This document shows positions 30,784-34,227 of a stretch of DNA of 34,227 nucleotides, piece by piece. Source of the DNA: Flavonifractor sp. An92 (GTDB lineage Bacteria; Bacillota; Clostridia; Oscillospirales; Oscillospiraceae); the NCBI RefSeq assembly GCF_002159175.1, contig NZ_NFGZ01000033.1:1-34227 (forward strand). The letters run 5' to 3'. Below the pieces are notes generated by a model. It worked only from the letters and a program-made list of their open reading frames with translations, was not told the origin of the DNA and ran no database searches. Numbering within the stretch: the first letter of the stretch is position 1; each line of letters starts with the position of its first letter. Position numbers and translations under genes: made by a program.

Positions 30784-31026
30784 ATGAAATCAACCGGCAT
30801 TGTCAGAAAAGTGGATGAGCTTGGCCGCATCGTGCTCCCCATCGAGCTTCGTCGTACTCTGGATATCGCCGAAAAGGACTCTCTTGAGATCTATGTCGAT
30901 GGTGCCTCCATCGTGCTTAAGAAATATCAGCCTGCCTGCATTTTCTGCGATGATGCCAAGGATGTCATCAACTTCCGTGGCAAGAATATCTGCCCCAACT
31001 GCCTGAAGGAGCTGCAGGGCCGCTAA
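30784..31026 (+). CDS. abrB: AbrB-family transition-state regulator with C-terminal CxxC pairs
   Basis: This 80-aa DNA-binding protein has the classic swapped-hairpin AbrB N-domain (MKSTGIVRKVDELGRIVLPI followed by ELRRTLDIAEKDSLEIYVDG). Its C-terminal part is short and has two CxxC pairs (Cys52/Cys55 and Cys70/Cys73), which could bind zinc; this replaces the oligomerisation domain of B. subtilis AbrB. AAAGGA lies 9 nt before the ATG at 30784. It is monocistronic between a strong promoter and a terminator, so it is probably abundant. Codon use is less GC-rich than in its neighbours. Confidence 0.92.
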   Translation: MKSTGIVRKVDELGRIVLPIELRRTLDIAEKDSLEIYVDGASIVLKKYQPACIFCDDAKDVINFRGKNICPNCLKELQGR

Positions 31027-31054
31027 GCCGCCACCCCGATACATCCAAACACAA

Positions 31055-31093
31055 ACCCCCGCCGCCCGAAGGGGCAGCGGGGGTCTTCTTTTT
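31055..31093 (+). terminator. Intrinsic terminator of abrB
   Basis: A stem of 8 bp, one mismatch and 4 bp (31055-31067 with 31072-31084) with a GAAG loop is followed by CTTCTTTTT. Confidence 0.85.
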
Positions 31094-31174
31094 GCCTTTC
31101 TCATGCAAATCCGCGCCGATTCGACCAGATTCGCGATTATACGTTTTGTAAAGGCTTCAAATTACTTTTTTTTA

Positions 31175-31189
31175 CATAATAGTATTATG
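31175..31189. repeat. Short perfect palindrome in a convergent gap
   Basis: CATAATA-G-TATTATG is a 7-bp inverted repeat around one base. It sits in an AT-rich gap (31094-31195) between abrB and the end of rsmI, preceded by eight T residues. I see no gene in the gap. Confidence 0.4.
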
Positions 31190-31195
31190 ATTATT

Positions 31196-32044
31196 TTAAG
31201 GCTCGCCGCGGTTTTCCTGCTCTACCGCCGCGGCGTAGAGCTCGTTCCGGGCCAGGCCCAGCGCCTTTGCCACCTGCTTGACAGCGTCCTTCAGGGACCT
31301 GCCCTCCTCCCGCAGGGCGCGCACCCGCTCCAGGCCATCCTCCAGGGTGGGGGCGGCTTCCTCCACTGGCGCACACCCCTCCAGGACCAGGACGTACTCG
31401 CCCTTGGCGCCCTGGCTGGCGCAGCGCTCCACCGCGCCGTCCAGCGTGGTGCGGATGATCTCCTCGTGGAGCTTGGTCAGCTCCCGGCACAGGGCGATGC
31501 GCCGCGCTCCGCCGAAGGTGTCCCGCAGGTCGTCCAGGGTGGCGGAGAGCTTGTGGGGCGCCTCGTAGAAGATCATGGTGCGCTCCTCATTCCGCAGGGA
31601 TTCCAGATGGGCCCGGCGGTTCTTTTTGTTCATGGGCAAAAAGCCCTCAAAGGTGAAGCGCCCGGTGGGGAGGCCCGACACCGAGAGGGCGGTGATGAGG
31701 GCGCAGGGCCCCGGGATGGCCACCACCGGCACGTCCGCCCCGGCACACAGGGCCACCAGATCCTCGCCGGGGTCGCTGACCGCGGGGGTGCCCGCGTCGG
31801 TGACCAGCGCGCAGTCCTCTCCCATCAGCAGGCGGTTGAGGATGGCCGGTCCGCTGGTGTCGGCGTTGTGGCGGTGGTAGATGACCATGGGCTTTTTGAT
31901 GCCCAGGTGGTTGAGGAGCTTGACCGACACGCGGGTGTCCTCGGCGGCGATGAAGTCCACCGCATCCAGGGTCTCGGCCACGCGGCGGGAGATGTCCCCC
32001 AGATTTCCGATGGGGGTGGGGACCAAAAAGAGGGTTCCGGCCAT
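31196..32044 (-). CDS. rsmI: 16S rRNA 2'-O-ribose C1402 methyltransferase RsmI
   Basis: RsmI (282 aa) methylates the ribose of C1402 in the decoding centre of 16S rRNA. The tetrapyrrole-methylase fold is clear from GTLFLVPTPIGNLGDISRRV, the AAEDTRV segment, ALVTDAGTPAVSDPG, IPGPCALITALSVSGLPTGRF and TMIFYEAPHKL. A C-terminal helix-turn tail (LKDAVKQVAKALGLARNELYAAAV) is typical of the family. AAAGGAG lies 8 nt before the ATG at 32044. It is last in a minus-strand operon. Closeness to abrB and a TrmN6-like gene is shared with B. subtilis (yabB, yabC, abrB). Confidence 0.95.
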   Translation of the reverse strand: MAGTLFLVPTPIGNLGDISRRVAETLDAVDFIAAEDTRVSVKLLNHLGIKKPMVIYHRHNADTSGPAILNRLLMGEDCALVTDAGTPAVSDPGEDLVALCAGADVPVVAIPGPCALITALSVSGLPTGRFTFEGFLPMNKKNRRAHLESLRNEERTMIFYEAPHKLSATLDDLRDTFGGARRIALCRELTKLHEEIIRTTLDGAVERCASQGAKGEYVLVLEGCAPVEEAAPTLEDGLERVRALREEGRSLKDAVKQVAKALGLARNELYAAAVEQENRGEP

Positions 32045-32063
32045 AAAATCGTCTCCTTTGCGA

Positions 32064-32711
32064 TCAGATGGGGCCCGCCGCGAAGGCGGCAGGCAGACAC
32101 TCCAGCCCGGGCCGCCCGCCCTTCACGCTCTCCACCAGGACGGCGGAGGGAGCATGGGCGGCGTCATGCTGGAGGAATTGCAGTCGTTTGGGTTCCAGAG
32201 CGGCTCCCCGCAGCCCGGCGAAGAGGTCGGCCAGCCGTTCCGGCCGGTGGACCAGGGCAAAGCGTCCGCCGTGGCGGAGGAGTGCACCCGCCCTGCGGCA
32301 CAGCCCCTCCAGGGTAACTTCCCCCTCCATGCGGGCGGGGTCGCTGCCCTTCCCGGAGCGGGGGGCAAAATAAGGCGGGTTGGACACCACCAGGTCAAAG
32401 ATCCCCAGCGGGAGTGGCGCGGTGGAAAAGTCCCCCTCCAACAGGGTCCCTTCCAGGCCGTTTTCTTGGAAATTGGCCCGGGCGGCGGCCATGGCCTCTC
32501 CACTCAGCTCCACACCGGTGAGGGCAAGAGTGGGCTCCCGCCGGGCCAGCAGCAGGAGCAGCAGCCCCGCGCCGCAGCCCAGGTCGCACACCCGCCAATG
32601 CTTCCGCACCGTGGCGAAGTCCCCCAGGGCCAGAGAGTCCCGGCCCATGGGAAAGCAGCCCTCGGTCCAGGTGTAGCGGAAGGGACCCAGGATCTCACAG
32701 CCCCCCGCCAT
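32064..32711 (-). CDS. TrmN6-like tRNA1(Val) adenine-N6 methyltransferase family protein
   Basis: This 215-aa SAM-dependent methyltransferase has motif I DLGCGAG (residues 43-49) and the N6-adenine catalytic motif NPPY (residues 111-114, in VVSNPPYFAP). The N-terminal segment LGPFRYTWTEGCFPMGRDSLALGDF resembles the YfiC/TrmN6 family, which methylates tRNA1(Val) A37. The start codon at 32711 overlaps the Nudix gene's stop by one base (TGATG), with GGAGGTG upstream. The rsmI gene follows 19 nt after its stop. Confidence 0.85.
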   Translation of the reverse strand: MAGGCEILGPFRYTWTEGCFPMGRDSLALGDFATVRKHWRVCDLGCGAGLLLLLLARREPTLALTGVELSGEAMAAARANFQENGLEGTLLEGDFSTAPLPLGIFDLVVSNPPYFAPRSGKGSDPARMEGEVTLEGLCRRAGALLRHGGRFALVHRPERLADLFAGLRGAALEPKRLQFLQHDAAHAPSAVLVESVKGGRPGLECLPAAFAAGPI

Positions 32712-33322
32712 CAGCCCAGCACCTCCACCAGATGGCGGACGATGCGCCCGGTGATGCCCCAAATGGCCTTCTCTCCCCAGCGGTAGATGGGCACCTCCAC
32801 CCGCCCGGCCCGGAAGGGGTAACCCTGGGGAAAGCCAATGGCCTCGTAGGGAAAATCCGCCCCCGGCCGGGGCTCCAGGGGATAGCTGGGACAGAGGGGC
32901 GCATTCTGGCGGAAAAAGTCCAGCGGCACCCGGAAGGTCTCGGCCACCTCAGCGCTCTGGAGCTTTAATTGCTCCGCCGCCGCGGCGTCCACCACCCCCA
33001 GCACCGGATGGAGGAGAAATCCGCTCTGGTGGAGGAGCACGTCCAGCTCGGCCACCACCTCCACGGCGGCGGCGGGGATGCCCAGCTCCTCCTCCGTCTC
33101 CCGGAGGGCGCAGGCCACGGCGCTCTCCTCCCCTTCCATCCGGCCGCCGGGAAAGCAGACCTCCCCCGGCTGGCGGCGCAGGGTGGAGGCTCGTACCTCA
33201 AAGAGGAGCTCCCAACCGGTGTTCCCCTCGATGAGGGGCACCAGCACGGCGTACTCCCCCGTGACATCCTGGACCCCCGGCGCGCGGCCGGAAAAGGCGG
33301 CGCACAGCTCCGCCCGGGTCAT
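32711..33322 (-). CDS. Nudix hydrolase, CoA pyrophosphatase-like
   Basis: This 203-aa hydrolase has a complete Nudix box at residues 60-82 (G-x5-E-x7-REUxEExGU). The preceding RASTLRRQPGEVCFPGGRMEG is close to the NudL/YeaB signature of coenzyme A pyrophosphatases, which cleave CoA to 4'-phosphopantetheine and 3',5'-ADP. Its ATG (33322) overlaps the upstream stop in an ATGA arrangement, and GGAGGAG lies 5 nt before it. The substrate assignment is by family resemblance. Confidence 0.85.
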   Translation of the reverse strand: MTRAELCAAFSGRAPGVQDVTGEYAVLVPLIEGNTGWELLFEVRASTLRRQPGEVCFPGGRMEGEESAVACALRETEEELGIPAAAVEVVAELDVLLHQSGFLLHPVLGVVDAAAAEQLKLQSAEVAETFRVPLDFFRQNAPLCPSYPLEPRPGADFPYEAIGFPQGYPFRAGRVEVPIYRWGEKAIWGITGRIVRHLVEVLG

Positions 33323-33945
33323 GCCAGCTCCTCCAGCCGCCGCTCCAGCGCCTGGAAGAGGGCTCCCACATGGGCCCCGTCCACCAGGCGGTGGTTGAGC
33401 TCCAGGGACACCAGGAGCTGGGTGCGGCCCTCCCGCTCCTCATACTTTCCCCAGGCCACCCGGGGGATGGAGTCGGTGGGGTCGGCGTCCCGCTCGTTGG
33501 TCAGGGCGGTGACGGGGAACCAGGGCAGGCAGGTGAAGTAGATGAGCTGGTCCTCCGGCCAGGGGCTCTCGGGCAGGAAGGTGGTCTGGGCGGCGCTGGC
33601 CGCCTTGGCCCGCCGGCAGAAGTCGGCCAGATTATCCCCTACCTCCAGGGTGGTGATGTGGAAATTGCGGCTGCCCGGGTGCAGGTCGGTGAAGCTGGGG
33701 ACCAGATGGTCGTGGAGGATCAGGTCCTCCCCCCGGATCTTCACCCGGAACTCCTCCACGTCGTCCATGGCCTTGGTGACCAGCCACACCATGGCGCAGT
33801 AGAAGGACAGCCCCTTCTCCTTGGTGTAGCGGCGCAGGGCGGTCACATCCACCGGGAAGGTGAGGGTGTAGAAGGGGTGGGACATGGGCGCGAAAAAGTC
33901 ATAGAGCTCCCGGCGGGGCCAGGTCTCCTTTTGGATGTATCGCAT
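33319..33945 (-). CDS. Chloramphenicol acetyltransferase-like (CatA-fold) protein
   Basis: This 208-aa protein has the trimeric CAT fold: the starting MRYIQKETWPRRELYDFFAP region, a FYCAMVWLVTKAMDDVEEFRVKI segment, FTCLPWFPVTALTNER, and the catalytic motif NHRLVDG (residues 184-190). In true CAT enzymes the motif is HHxxxDG; here the second, catalytic His (185) and Asp189 are kept, but the first His is Asn. Many such chromosomal homologues do not confer resistance, so I would not call this a resistance gene. The ATG at 33945, 5 nt after AAAGGAG, is preferred to a GTG two codons earlier. It is translationally coupled to the Nudix gene. Confidence 0.85.
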   Translation of the reverse strand: MRYIQKETWPRRELYDFFAPMSHPFYTLTFPVDVTALRRYTKEKGLSFYCAMVWLVTKAMDDVEEFRVKIRGEDLILHDHLVPSFTDLHPGSRNFHITTLEVGDNLADFCRRAKAASAAQTTFLPESPWPEDQLIYFTCLPWFPVTALTNERDADPTDSIPRVAWGKYEEREGRTQLLVSLELNHRLVDGAHVGALFQALERRLEELA

Positions 33946-33969
33946 GGGCACTCCTTTCCAGACAGAGAC

Positions 33970-34004
33970 AAATGGGAGCGGACCGCCCCGGCCCGCTCCC
34001 GTTT
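33970..34004 (-). terminator. Weak terminator-like hairpin
   Basis: An 8-bp GC stem (33974-33981 with 33993-34000) extends by four A/T or G-U pairs on each side, around an 11-nt loop. T residues are few on both strands. It may end the minus-strand gene at 34012-34227. I find no convincing promoter for the CAT-like gene in this 66-nt gap. Confidence 0.45.
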
Positions 34005-34011
34005 TGGAATC

Positions 34012-34227
34012 TCACAGGACGCTCCTGCTCTCAAAAATGCGCAGCCAGCCGCCGCGCAGGGCGACCATGGGCACGCCGCCCTCCACCCGCCGGTCGCCGG
34101 GCTCCCCGGCGTGGCGGTCCAGGCGCACCTCGCCCCGCACCACGGTGATGGTCTCCTCCTCGGTGCGGAAGAGGCACCCGTACCCGGCGAAGGCCCGCAC
34201 CACCCGGTCGGCCCGCTCGGCCCGGTC
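34012..34227 (-). CDS. C-terminal part of an unknown protein, cut by the window edge
   Basis: A frame open to the right end of the window encodes 71 residues before a TGA at 34014-34012. The visible tail is rich in Arg, Val and Gly and looks like beta strands (TITVVRGEVRLDR, GGVPMVALRGGWLRIF). I do not recognise it. Codon use resembles the neighbours, and a hairpin follows its stop, which supports it being a real gene end. Confidence 0.55.
   Translation of the reverse strand, partial: DRAERADRVVRAFAGYGCLFRTEEETITVVRGEVRLDRHAGEPGDRRVEGGVPMVALRGGWLRIFESRSVL

Noticed and set aside
33319-33945. Chloramphenicol resistance gene
   Set aside because: The fold is CAT-like, but the HH motif is NH, the gene sits in a housekeeping operon, and chromosomal homologues often lack this activity.

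Overview
The window looks like chromosomal DNA from a high-GC, anaerobic, spore-forming member of the Clostridia, probably Oscillospiraceae-like (for example Flavonifractor, Lawsonibacter or relatives). That placement is inferred from gene content only: spmA/spmB and an AbrB-type regulator (spore-former lineage), an LTA-synthase-type enzyme (Gram-positive envelope), a LytTR/DUF3021 pair, and the [FeFe]-hydrogenase maturation genes hydE, hydG and hydF. Gene bodies are strongly GC-rich and most gaps are short. No rRNA, tRNA, CRISPR array, insertion sequence or prophage gene was seen.

Layout. 1-2268: the end of an ABC importer operon (lipoprotein-like binding protein cut by the window edge, permease, short ATPase). 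2314-4335: a single LTA-synthase-family gene. 4342-6544: a small unknown gene, an EamA/DMT transporter and a HAD phosphatase. 6543-11154: PcrA/UvrD helicase, an NSS sodium symporter and a nitroreductase. 11258-18358: a sucrose-type regulon in two transcription units: fructokinase, GH13_4 amylosucrase-family enzyme, LacI regulator and PhnP-like hydrolase, then a PTS EIIBCA. Both units carry the same 14-bp operator just after the -10 box. 18366-19760: asnS. 19872-23001 (minus): two adjacent regulator/membrane-protein modules, XRE plus a 4-TM protein, and LytTR plus DUF3021-like and two further membrane proteins. 23080-25229: pseudouridine kinase and glycosidase. 25243-29428: a structured RNA ending in a strong terminator, then TM1266-type regulator, hydE, hydG, hydF. 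29427-31093: spmB/spmA divergent from abrB. 31196-34227 (minus): rsmI, a TrmN6-like methylase, a CoA-type Nudix hydrolase, a CAT-like acyltransferase and the tail of an unknown gene.

How parts work together. The LacI regulator very likely controls both sugar units. PsuK and PsuG salvage pseudouridine to uracil and ribose-5-phosphate. HydE, HydG and HydF build the H-cluster of [FeFe]-hydrogenase, but no hydrogenase gene lies here. The abrB, rsmI, trmN6-like neighbourhood recalls the Bacillus subtilis abrB region.

The features most worth a second look are the roughly 200-nt RNA ahead of the hyd operon, with competing terminator and antiterminator pairings; the sucrose PTS paired with a GH13_4 enzyme in place of the usual GH32 sucrose-6-phosphate hydrolase; and the LytTR/DUF3021/membrane-protein operon next to an XRE module.
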